Positions 26,557-34,495 of a stretch of DNA of 64,000 bases are shown here, one piece after another. The DNA is from Sulfurimonas autotrophica DSM 16294 (GTDB lineage Bacteria; Campylobacterota; Campylobacteria; Campylobacterales; Sulfurimonadaceae), in NCBI RefSeq assembly GCF_000147355.1, contig NC_014506.1:868001-932000 (forward strand), written 5' to 3'. How positions within the stretch are numbered: position 1 is the stretch's first letter; every line of letters begins with the position of its first letter. The notes under the pieces were generated by a model. That model ran no database searches. It saw only the letters and a program-made list of their open reading frames with translations, and was not told where the DNA came from. The position numbers were made by a program, and so were the translations under genes.

Positions 26557-28215
26557 ATGGCGTTCGATAACGAATCATTTGAAGAAGAAGAAAATTTTGC
26601 AGAGATGTTTGCTGCAAGTGAAAAGCAACAGGAAACTAGCCGCATCGTAGAAGGTGAGGTAGTAGAGATACAGGCTGATGAGAACAGAGCATTAGTTGGC
26701 GTAGGTGATAAGCTGGAGGGAATTATTTCTCTTGATGAAATCCGTGATGAAAACGGTGAACTGAAGTTTAATACCGGCGATAAAATCAAAGTAATGGTAA
26801 TGGGATACTATAATGAGCGTCCTAAAATATCATACAAAAAAGTTTTAGAGCAGGAAAAAACAATTGAATTTATAGATGCACACAAAGATGACTATGAAGA
26901 TTTAGTTGTTGAGGGTATAATCACTAAGAAAAACCGTGGTGGATATGTAGTTGAAGCAGATGCTGTTTCATTTTTTATGCCACGTTCATTAGCAGCGTTT
27001 AAAGATACTGATGATGTTGTAGGCCGTAAAATTAAAGCACAGGTTGTTAAAATTGACCCTGCTGAAAACTCAATCATTCTTTCACGTCGTAAACTTTTTA
27101 ATGAAGAGCGTAAGAAGAAAAAAGAGATTATTGACCAGCTGATGGCAGAAGATGTTATTGTTGAAGGCGTAATCAAAAAAATTACCAGCTACGGAATGTT
27201 TGTTGATGTCGGCGGTGTTGACGGTTTAGTACATTACAATGAAATTTCTTATAAAGGTCCGGTTAATCCGTCAAAACTTTATAAAGAGGGTGATGTAGTT
27301 ACTGTTAAAGCTATTTCTTATGACAAAGACAAGCGTCATCTTTCATTATCTATTAAAGCTGTTCAGCCTGACCCTTGGGCAGAAGTTGAAAGTGAACTAG
27401 ATGAAGGTGATACAATTACTGTTACTGTTTCAAACATTGAAGCATACGGTGTATTTGTTGACCTTGGAAATGATATAGAAGGTTTCTTACATATTTCAGA
27501 AATTACTTGGAATAAAAATGTTAAAAATCCAAATGATTATTTAGAAGTAGGTCAAGAAATTGATGTTGAAGTTATAGAAATTAATTCTAAAACACACAAA
27601 CTTCGTGTTTCATTAAAAAGACTTTTACCAAAGCCATTTGATGAATTTATGAAAAAATACAATGAAGGTGATGTTGTGACAGGTACTGTTACTTCACTTA
27701 CTGATTTTGGTGCGTTTGTTCGTATTGACGGTGTTGAAGGTCTTTTACATAATCAAGATATATCTTGGGACAAAAACACAAAAGCTAAAGATGTATTAAA
27801 ATCCGGTGATGAAGTTGAAGTAAAAATTGCTAAAATCAATGAAGATGAGCAAAAAATATCACTAAACCGTAAAACTCTTTTAGAATCGCCAATAGATAAA
27901 TTTGCTACAACGCATAAAGTGAACTCTGTAGTAAAAGGAACTATTCGTGATATTAAAGATTTCGGTGTATTTGTTTCACTAGAAGACGGTGTTGATGCAC
28001 TTATTCGTGATGAAGATTTAGCTCCACTGGTAAAAGAAGAGTTAGAACCTGGTCAAGAAATAGAAGCTGCAATTGCAAATATTGATACTCGTCGTGACCG
28101 TATCCGCTTATCTGTTAAAAAATTAGACTATATCAAAAATCAAGAAATGCTTGAAGAGATCAATGATACTGAATCACACTCTCTTGGTGACTTGATAAAA
28201 GATAAATTTAAATAA
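26557..28215 (+). CDS. rpsA: 30S ribosomal protein S1
   Basis: S1 binds mRNA on the 30S subunit and helps initiate translation. The 552 residues contain six S1 repeats, at roughly 29-98, 115-180, 200-268, 285-355, 372-440 and 457-525. The last four show the canonical core (for example SYGMFVDVGGVDGLVH, AYGVFVDLGNDIEGFLHIS, DFGAFVRIDGVEGLLH). The first two are divergent, as in the ribosome-binding repeats of other S1 proteins. An acidic N-terminal leader and a charged tail (SLGDLIKDKFK) complete it. It has its own promoter and lies between ispH and serA as in C. jejuni. Confidence 0.95.
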   Translation: MAFDNESFEEEENFAEMFAASEKQQETSRIVEGEVVEIQADENRALVGVGDKLEGIISLDEIRDENGELKFNTGDKIKVMVMGYYNERPKISYKKVLEQEKTIEFIDAHKDDYEDLVVEGIITKKNRGGYVVEADAVSFFMPRSLAAFKDTDDVVGRKIKAQVVKIDPAENSIILSRRKLFNEERKKKKEIIDQLMAEDVIVEGVIKKITSYGMFVDVGGVDGLVHYNEISYKGPVNPSKLYKEGDVVTVKAISYDKDKRHLSLSIKAVQPDPWAEVESELDEGDTITVTVSNIEAYGVFVDLGNDIEGFLHISEITWNKNVKNPNDYLEVGQEIDVEVIEINSKTHKLRVSLKRLLPKPFDEFMKKYNEGDVVTGTVTSLTDFGAFVRIDGVEGLLHNQDISWDKNTKAKDVLKSGDEVEVKIAKINEDEQKISLNRKTLLESPIDKFATTHKVNSVVKGTIRDIKDFGVFVSLEDGVDALIRDEDLAPLVKEELEPGQEIEAAIANIDTRRDRIRLSVKKLDYIKNQEMLEEINDTESHSLGDLIKDKFK

Positions 28216-28229
28216 GCTTTGTTATTTAA

Positions 28230-28709
28230 ATGCAAAAGATAATAAAATGGTTTGCTCCCCTCTTGGCAGCGGGAGTTGCAGTGTTTATTATCTTTTTTTT
28301 AGTATCTATCAATTCCCAAGAGGAAATCGTTGATACAAAACCTTTAGCTTTAAAAACCAAAGCGGTTCCGAGCAAACCGGAAAAGCTTTGGTTAAATCAT
28401 TTTTCGAAATCTGAGAGACTCGGCTATTTTTATCCTGTAAATGAAGTCTATGTCAAACTGGATTTAGATGAAAAAATAACTAAAACTATAACCTATAAGT
28501 TGTCTGCAAAACTTTTAGACCCATATCAGCTTTTTTGTCTAAAAGAAGAACTGCAAAGATACAGATTGAAGTATTATCTAAAAAAAGATCTTAAAGGCGT
28601 AGATTTACTTATTTATTCACAAAATGTAGATAAATTGAACAAGTTAGTGCAAGTATTAAAAAATTATAAAATCAAGGCCAGTATTGTGCCTTATAAAGAG
28701 GATTATTAG
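28230..28709 (+). CDS. membrane-anchored hypothetical protein between rpsA and serA
   Basis: A 159-residue protein with one N-terminal membrane anchor (residues 6-28, WFAPLLAAGVAVFIIFFLVS) and a periplasmic part of about 125 residues. The anchor is followed by a Lys/Pro-rich linker and a domain with alternating strands and helices ending in LVQVLKNYKIKASIVPYKEDY, reminiscent of a small alpha-beta repeat such as SPOR, but I cannot assign it. A gene for a putative periplasmic protein stands in the same place between rpsA and serA in C. jejuni. It begins 14 bases after rpsA and ends at the base before the serA ATG. Confidence 0.65.
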   Translation: MQKIIKWFAPLLAAGVAVFIIFFLVSINSQEEIVDTKPLALKTKAVPSKPEKLWLNHFSKSERLGYFYPVNEVYVKLDLDEKITKTITYKLSAKLLDPYQLFCLKEELQRYRLKYYLKKDLKGVDLLIYSQNVDKLNKLVQVLKNYKIKASIVPYKEDY

Positions 28710-30296
28710 ATGCAAAAATATACAGTAGTCGTATGTGACCATATCCATGAAGCCGGTTTAAAAATGCTTCAAGAAGATGAAAATATTAACTTTATCATGG
28801 CAGCAGACGTTGATAAAAAAGAGCTGGTTGAAACTATTATTCCACAAGCTGATGTAGCAATTACCAGAAGTTCAACAGATGTAGATGAGTTTTTTATAGA
28901 GCATGCTACAAATATGAAAGCTATTGTTCGCGCCGGTGTAGGTGTTGATAATGTGAATATTCCTGAATGTTCTAAAAAAGGTATTATCGTAATGAATGTA
29001 CCGACTGCCAATACAATCGCAGCGGTTGAACTTACAATGACACATATGCTTTCATGTATGAGAATGTTTCCATATTCTCATGATCATTTAAAAAATCAAA
29101 GAATTTGGAAACGTGAAAAATGGTACGGTTATGAATTAAAGGGTAAAAAACTCGGTATCATCGGTTTTGGTAATATCGGCTCTCGCGTAGCAAAACGCGC
29201 AAAAGCTTTTGAGATGGACATCGTTGCATATGACCCATATATCAACCCTTCAAAAGTAACCGATTTAGAAATGACATATACGAAAAATTTTGATGATATT
29301 TTGGCTTGTGATGTTATAACAATTCATACACCGAAAAATCAAGAAACGATTAATATCATTGATAAAGAAGAAGTTGCAAAAATGAAAGACGGTGTCGTTC
29401 TTGTAAACTGTGCAAGAGGCGGCTTGTATAATGAAGATGCTCTTTATGACGGTCTAAAATCAGGTAAAATCCGTTTTGCCGGTATAGATGTATTTGTAAA
29501 AGAACCGGCGATTAATAACAAGCTTCTTGACTTGGATAATATCGTAGTTTCTCCTCACTTAGGAGCAAATACGTATGAGTCTCAGTACAATATTGGTACG
29601 CAGGCAGCTGGAAATGCTATTGCTGCAGCAAAAGGCATAGCATATCCAAATGCAATGAATCTGCCGATAGATGAGAGTAAAATACCTCCTTTTGTTAAAC
29701 CGTTTTTAGAAATGGGTCAAAAAATAGGTTTCTTAGAATCTCAGATAAATAAATCAAAAATAGTATCTATAAAAGTAAAAGGACAGGGCGATATTGCAAA
29801 CTATATTGATTCTCTTGCAACTTTTGTAACTGTCGGTGCACTTAGCCACTCTACGGAATCAATTAACTATGTCAATGCTGACTTTGTTGCCAAAGAAAAA
29901 GGTATAGAAGTAGAGTCTGTAAACCTTGGTGACTCAGAAGTGTATAAAAACCTTATTACTGTAAAAATCACTACAAATGAAGGAACAACCTCTGTTTCTG
30001 CTACAATTTTTGAAGACGGACTGCAGCGTATTGTAGCGACTGACGGTTTTGATATAGAGTTCCCGGTAAAAGGCGATATTATTTTCTTTAAAAACTCGGA
30101 TGTTCCGGGTGTGATTGGAAGTGTTGGAACTATACTTGCAAATAACAATGTGAATATTTCAGATTTTTCTTTGGCAAGAAATGAACAGTCAGAAGCACTT
30201 GCAGTGATTTTAGTAGATAATGCGGTAAATGATACGACACTCAGTGAATTAGCATCTTTAGATGCCTGCATAAGCGTTAACTACGCCCGTTTATAA
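28710..30296 (+). CDS. serA: D-3-phosphoglycerate dehydrogenase
   Basis: SerA oxidises 3-phosphoglycerate with NAD+, the first step of serine synthesis. The NAD-binding loop is LGIIGFGNIGSRVA (about residues 148-161), catalytic residues lie in VNCARGGLYNEDAL, and the active-site histidine is in VVSPHLGANT. At 528 residues it is the long type 1 form, with an intervening substrate-binding-like domain (about 315-450) and a C-terminal ACT domain (DVPGVIGSVGTILANNNVNI) expected to sense serine. It starts directly after the membrane-anchored protein. The 92-base gap downstream holds several hairpins. Confidence 0.95.
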   Translation: MQKYTVVVCDHIHEAGLKMLQEDENINFIMAADVDKKELVETIIPQADVAITRSSTDVDEFFIEHATNMKAIVRAGVGVDNVNIPECSKKGIIVMNVPTANTIAAVELTMTHMLSCMRMFPYSHDHLKNQRIWKREKWYGYELKGKKLGIIGFGNIGSRVAKRAKAFEMDIVAYDPYINPSKVTDLEMTYTKNFDDILACDVITIHTPKNQETINIIDKEEVAKMKDGVVLVNCARGGLYNEDALYDGLKSGKIRFAGIDVFVKEPAINNKLLDLDNIVVSPHLGANTYESQYNIGTQAAGNAIAAAKGIAYPNAMNLPIDESKIPPFVKPFLEMGQKIGFLESQINKSKIVSIKVKGQGDIANYIDSLATFVTVGALSHSTESINYVNADFVAKEKGIEVESVNLGDSEVYKNLITVKITTNEGTTSVSATIFEDGLQRIVATDGFDIEFPVKGDIIFFKNSDVPGVIGSVGTILANNNVNISDFSLARNEQSEALAVILVDNAVNDTTLSELASLDACISVNYARL

Positions 30297-30306
30297 GTAG
30301 GGGGTT

Positions 30307-30379
30307 GTAGGGAGACTTTGCTCCCTGCCACTATAATGGAGTCATGTACTCGTACTTTTGAGTATTGCTCATAATAGTG
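30307..30379. other. clustered hairpins between convergent serA and fabL-like genes
   Basis: Three dyads are visible. GTAGGGAG/CTCCCTGC (30307-30328) has a six-base loop. CACTAT (30329-30334) pairs with ATAGTG (30374-30379) and encloses TACTC/GAGTA (30347-30351 and 30360-30364). No U-run follows, so this is not a textbook terminator, but it sits where two transcripts converge. Confidence 0.4.
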
Positions 30380-30388
30380 CGTAACATA

Positions 30389-31156
30389 CTATTGAAAAGT
30401 AGTTCCGCCGTCTATTACTATTGTTTGACCTGTCAGCCAAGATGACTCGTTAGTACATAAAAACTTACATGCTCCCGTTAAATCCTCAGGTACACCCATA
30501 CGAGAAAGCGGTGAACGTTTGACAACTTCCGCTTTTACTTCTTCATAATTTGGAAATGCTTTTAATGCATCGGTATCAATCGGTCCGCCGCTTACAGCAT
30601 TCACGCGAATTCCTTTTTCACCAAGTTCAGCAGCAGCATAACGCACCATAGCTTCAACAGCAGCTTTGTTTGTTCCGTGACCTGCATAATTTGGAGTATA
30701 TACAAGATTGCCTGTAGAACTCATTGAGATGATGCTTCCGCCGCCTGTTTTTTCCATTCTTTTTGCAGCTTCTTGAGCACCGACGACAAAGGCATCGACA
30801 GTGGCAGTGTAAATATTATTAAGTCCTTTTGGCTTGAGCCTCATAAATGGCCCAAATCCGCCGACAACGGCACGACCTGAAATGATTGCATTTGATATAA
30901 AATAATCAAGTCTGTCAAAATCTTCATCAAACTCTTTATAAACATCTTTATATGTGTTGGGCTCTAATATATCTAATTTGTATGCGCGACATTTTACACC
31001 GTAGTTTGCTTCAATATCAGCAATAATCTCATTTGCCGTATCAGCACTTGATGCATATGTAAAAGCTACATTACAGCCTTCTTTTGCAAAAGCATATACG
31101 ATTGCTTTCCCGATTCCGCGCGTTCCGCCGCTTACAAAGAGAGTTTTATCTTTCAT
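30389..31156 (-). CDS. FabL-like enoyl-ACP reductase (SDR family)
   Basis: A 255-residue short-chain dehydrogenase. The cofactor loop is GGTRGIGKA (10-18). The catalytic Tyr and Lys are Y157 and K164, a Y-x6-K spacing, which marks enoyl-ACP reductases rather than ordinary SDRs with Y-x3-K. The stretch QEAAKRMEK, NAVSGGPIDTDALKAFPN and GQTIVIDGG closely resembles Bacillus FabL as I remember it. It probably reduces the enoyl-ACP double bond in fatty acid elongation with NADPH. In C. jejuni an SDR gene also follows dapA. It lies three bases after dapA and should be co-transcribed. Confidence 0.78.
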   Translation of the reverse strand: MKDKTLFVSGGTRGIGKAIVYAFAKEGCNVAFTYASSADTANEIIADIEANYGVKCRAYKLDILEPNTYKDVYKEFDEDFDRLDYFISNAIISGRAVVGGFGPFMRLKPKGLNNIYTATVDAFVVGAQEAAKRMEKTGGGSIISMSSTGNLVYTPNYAGHGTNKAAVEAMVRYAAAELGEKGIRVNAVSGGPIDTDALKAFPNYEEVKAEVVKRSPLSRMGVPEDLTGACKFLCTNESSWLTGQTIVIDGGTTFQ

Positions 31157-31159
31157 ATT

Positions 31160-32053
31160 TTAGAGTCCTTTTATGTCGTAATTTTTCATTACGTCTTCGA
31201 TTTTTTTCATATTTTCTTTACTTGGAGCAACAAGAGGAAGTCTGTACTCGAGTGTTTCAGTAAGCCCTGCTATATACATTGCGGCTTTTACCGGAATAGG
31301 ATTGGCTTCACAAAACATCACTTTATTTAAAGGGTAGAGTTTGTCATTAATCGCTTTTGAACCGATAAAGTCACCGCTGAGTGCCTTGCGTACAAGTTCT
31401 GATTTTAAATCAGGCATAAGGTTTGACGTCACAGAAGTAATTCCTGCCCCGCCGTTTGCCAAAATAGGGTAATCAATAGCATCATCACCGGAAAATACCT
31501 TAAGCTCAGGTCTGCGTGAAAGCAGCTCAACTGTACGTTCTAAGCTTCCAGTTGCCTCTTTAACACCGTAAATGTTTTTAACATCATCAAAAAGACGGAT
31601 AGTGGTGTCCGCAGAGATGTCAACACCTGTACGTCCCGGAACATTGTAGAGCATAAAAGGAAGCTCACTTACAGCCTCGGCAATAGCCTTGTAGTGCTGG
31701 TAGAGACCTTCTTGCGAAGGTTTGTTATAGTATGGTGAAACTGAGAAAATAGCGTCAACACCGCAGCTTTGTGCATGTTTTGCAATCTCTATGGCTTCAT
31801 GCGTTGCATTGCTTCCGGCACCTGCAAGAACTTTTGTCTGTGTATTTTTACAAACTTCTACAGCTATTTCTATGCAGCGTTTGTGCTCATCATGTGTAAG
31901 TGTCGCGCTCTCGCCTGTTGTCCCAACTGGACAAACTGCATCCATACCATTGTTGATTTGACGTTTGATAAGTTCAGCATATTTTTGTTCATCAAGTTTT
32001 CCATTTTTAAATGGAGTAATAAGTGCGGTTGAAGAACCTGTTACTATATTCAT
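31160..32053 (-). CDS. dapA: 4-hydroxy-tetrahydrodipicolinate synthase
   Basis: DapA condenses pyruvate with aspartate semialdehyde, the first committed step to diaminopimelate and lysine. Schiff-base lysine K165 is in YGVKEATGS, Y136 in LYNVPGRTG, and CPVGTTGESATL (41-52) gives the second conserved segment. At 297 residues it is normal. In C. jejuni it follows pyrD and the M16 peptidase gene; here about 10.9 kb separates it from them. A TATAAT on the minus strand at 32084-32089 is its likely promoter. Confidence 0.95.
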   Translation of the reverse strand: MNIVTGSSTALITPFKNGKLDEQKYAELIKRQINNGMDAVCPVGTTGESATLTHDEHKRCIEIAVEVCKNTQTKVLAGAGSNATHEAIEIAKHAQSCGVDAIFSVSPYYNKPSQEGLYQHYKAIAEAVSELPFMLYNVPGRTGVDISADTTIRLFDDVKNIYGVKEATGSLERTVELLSRRPELKVFSGDDAIDYPILANGGAGITSVTSNLMPDLKSELVRKALSGDFIGSKAINDKLYPLNKVMFCEANPIPVKAAMYIAGLTETLEYRLPLVAPSKENMKKIEDVMKNYDIKGL

Positions 32054-32083
32054 TAGACTTTACCCTTTAAAATTGATAGGCGA

Positions 32084-32089
32084 ATTATA
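32084..32089 (-). promoter_or_regulatory. -10 box for dapA
   Basis: TATAAT on the minus strand, 30 bases before the dapA start at 32053. The palindrome at 32094-32111 covers the bases just upstream of it. Confidence 0.5.
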
Positions 32090-32093
32090 TCTA

Positions 32094-32111
32094 AAAAGTT
32101 TTAAAACTTTT
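32094..32111. promoter_or_regulatory. perfect 18-bp palindrome between the dapA and TonB-receptor promoters
   Basis: AAAAGTTTT followed by AAAACTTTT, its exact inverse, with no gap. It lies five bases upstream of the dapA -10 and ends 21 bases before the receptor -10, a typical operator or shared-regulator position. It is AT-rich, so chance is possible. It does not match a Fur box. Confidence 0.4.
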
Positions 32112-32132
32112 ATTTGTTTTTTATTCAAAAGA

Positions 32133-32138
32133 TATAAT
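32133..32138 (+). promoter_or_regulatory. -10 box for the TonB receptor operon
   Basis: TATAAT in AAAGATATAATGAG, 84 bases before the ATG at 32223. The long leader contains no obvious reading frame or strong hairpin. The ribosome site is GAGGGG. Confidence 0.5.
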
Positions 32139-32222
32139 GAGAAAATATTTGAATATGTTTGCTTTGATTAATCACACTTTAAGTCACATAAGAAGATAAT
32201 AATAAATGATAGAGGGGAATAG

Positions 32223-34085
32223 ATGAGAATAATTATTTTATTGCTAATTGTTTTAACTTTTGGTTGGGCAAATGGGCTTGATGCACTTTTGGAAGATTAT
32301 AAAACAGAATCAGAACTTTCTAAAAAAACAAAAGATGAAAATGCGGGTCATTTGATTGTTTATACCAGAGATGAGTTGGAGCGTATGCAGGTAGAGTCTT
32401 TAAAAGATGTTTTAAAATCCATTCGATTTTTCAGATACTTGGAAAATCGTGTTGGCGAACCTGATATGATAAATCTTGATCCTGTAGTATTTAGTTCCAA
32501 ATCTATCAGAATTTACTTAAATGACAATGAACTTGTTCTGCCAATTACAGGAAGCGGTTTTTCAATGTTTGGAAACATCGATATGGACTTCGTTGATCAT
32601 GTTGAGATATATGAAGGATTTCCCTCTTTTGATTTTGGAATTGAGCCGGCTACTGTGGTTATAAGACTTTACTCTAAAGAGGCAAAGCGAGATGCAGGAA
32701 CACGGGTAAAAGTTCTTGGTGCTTCACATGGCTCAAACAAAGAAAATGTATACAACGCAGGATTTGCTGAGGATGTAGCCTATTTTGTCTATGCAAACCA
32801 TTCACAGAATAAACAAGACACATATACAGTAAATTCTCAAAATGTTAAAAGAGATATGACGACAAATCATTTTTATGGCTCCTTAGAAAAAGAGAGCTAT
32901 AAGGTGGAGTTGAATGCATTTGCAACAAAACATGATGGCTTTTTAGGGCTTTTGCCTTATGCTGTTCCAAATGATACAAATATGGAAAAGAAATTTATTA
33001 ATGCTTCATTTGGTTCAAAATTTCAAAATGACAGTTTGACTTTTAACCTCTCTTACATAAACAGTTATGGAAGTTATGATGCAGCATACAGTGCCCCAGT
33101 TGTATTTGGAGGTTATTCTTTGATAGAGCAGAAGTATGATTCTGAAGTGCTGACAGCAATTGTAAAGAAAAAGTTTCAAATTAGTAATCATACTCTTTCT
33201 GTCGGTGTACAGTATAGATATAAAAAATTTGATTTGGATGATGTAAAATATGACTCTGTTCAAAGTCCGGTTCAACAGAAATATGATAATGAAAATATCT
33301 ACTCACTCTTTTTAGAAGATGCTGTTTCACTCTCAGAGAATAATTTAGTATGTCTCTCTGTTATGCAACAGCATTATGATAGAAATAAAGCCATGAAGGA
33401 TGAAGATATTTCTCAACTGCGACTCTCTTATATCTATTCGAACAAAAAGTGGATTTCAAAGACCTTTTTAGCAAGCCAGAAGTTTGTTCCTGAACCATTT
33501 ATGACGGCAGAAGCACATGTTGGTAACCCAAAGTTAGAACCTGAAAAATATCTCTCGTTGACACAAGAAACAAGTTATACAAATGAACAGACCTTGTCAA
33601 AACTGATTTTAGGATATGCTAAAACAAAAAACTTCCTTGTGTCAGATGCTTCAGGCGTAATGCAAAATGCTAAAGATGATTTCATAACATATTACAGTGC
33701 TTTGGAGTTTAATTATTTTTTTAGAAAAAAAGACAAACTGCAACTGCAATTTGATTATGCAAAACTTAAGTTTCCCGGTGACAGTAGTGGAGTTGTTGAA
33801 CACTATAACTACCTTATAAGAATGGTAAACAGCATCTCTAAGTTTGATATTTTCAATGAGCTTGTTATTAACCATGGATTTGAAAATTTAGATACAGGTT
33901 ATGATTACTCTGCCGGTGTAAAATACAGTGTCACCCCTGATCTGCACATCAATGTTAAGGGTGAAAATATTTTTAATGCAGGGTTGACAAGAAAATACTA
34001 TTACAATATTACACCAACTCCAAAACAGCTTGAAGTTCCTGTAATTGAACAAAAATTTATGGTGAGTATGGAGTATCTGTTTTGA
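32223..34085 (+). CDS. TonB-dependent outer-membrane receptor
   Basis: A 620-residue outer-membrane protein with a signal peptide ending about residue 17 (FGWANG). The plug domain covers roughly 35-160, with IVYTRDELERMQVESLKDVLKSI, a strand listing DPVVFSSKSIRIYLNDNELV, and FVDHVEIYEGFPSFDFGIEP where the VEIYEG pattern is typical of TonB receptor plugs. The remainder alternates hydrophobic and polar residues as in a 22-strand barrel and ends in phenylalanine. No clear TonB box is seen. The ligand is unknown. It is the first gene of a unit with a small periplasmic protein and a c-di-GMP enzyme. Confidence 0.82.
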   Translation: MRIIILLLIVLTFGWANGLDALLEDYKTESELSKKTKDENAGHLIVYTRDELERMQVESLKDVLKSIRFFRYLENRVGEPDMINLDPVVFSSKSIRIYLNDNELVLPITGSGFSMFGNIDMDFVDHVEIYEGFPSFDFGIEPATVVIRLYSKEAKRDAGTRVKVLGASHGSNKENVYNAGFAEDVAYFVYANHSQNKQDTYTVNSQNVKRDMTTNHFYGSLEKESYKVELNAFATKHDGFLGLLPYAVPNDTNMEKKFINASFGSKFQNDSLTFNLSYINSYGSYDAAYSAPVVFGGYSLIEQKYDSEVLTAIVKKKFQISNHTLSVGVQYRYKKFDLDDVKYDSVQSPVQQKYDNENIYSLFLEDAVSLSENNLVCLSVMQQHYDRNKAMKDEDISQLRLSYIYSNKKWISKTFLASQKFVPEPFMTAEAHVGNPKLEPEKYLSLTQETSYTNEQTLSKLILGYAKTKNFLVSDASGVMQNAKDDFITYYSALEFNYFFRKKDKLQLQFDYAKLKFPGDSSGVVEHYNYLIRMVNSISKFDIFNELVINHGFENLDTGYDYSAGVKYSVTPDLHINVKGENIFNAGLTRKYYYNITPTPKQLEVPVIEQKFMVSMEYLF

Positions 34086-34495
34086 AACTACTCTTAGTTA
34101 TTATTCTCTTTATTGGCACTATTTTATCGGCAGATGATCTACAAGTAGAATCAGCTATATATAATAAGATTATTAGTGCTGTTACAAAAAAGGAAAAACC
34201 TAAAGTTTACATTTACAAACATTGTAAATCATTAGAAAAATATCCTGGCAATATAAAACTGGTCTCTAATTGTAAAGATGCAGACATTGTTATAGTTACA
34301 ACGTTAAAAGATATTCCAAAAGTCTGTTATGGCAAAAATATGTTTGGAACAAAATATTCACATTTGAAAAACCCTAATGTTCTTGGAGCATTTTTTTGGC
34401 AAAAAGGACGACCAAACATCCTTTTTTATAAGTATAGATTAGATCAAAACCATATAAAACTTGATAAAAGTTTTAATAAATATATTGAGCAATAA
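34082..34495 (+). CDS. small periplasmic protein linking receptor and GGDEF/EAL genes
   Basis: A 137-residue protein with a signal peptide (LLLVIILFIGTILSADD) and a mature part of about 120 residues. Visible features are KVYIYKHCKSLEKYP, KLVSNCKDADIVIVTTLKDIPKVCYGKN and FFWQKGRPNILFYKYRL, with three cysteines in the mature part. The alternation of strands and the DADIVIVTT segment recall the YfiR-type periplasmic regulators, but that is a structural guess. It starts at TTG inside the last codons of the receptor gene and shares one base with the next ATG, so the three genes are translationally coupled. Confidence 0.7.
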   Translation: MKLLLVIILFIGTILSADDLQVESAIYNKIISAVTKKEKPKVYIYKHCKSLEKYPGNIKLVSNCKDADIVIVTTLKDIPKVCYGKNMFGTKYSHLKNPNVLGAFFWQKGRPNILFYKYRLDQNHIKLDKSFNKYIEQ

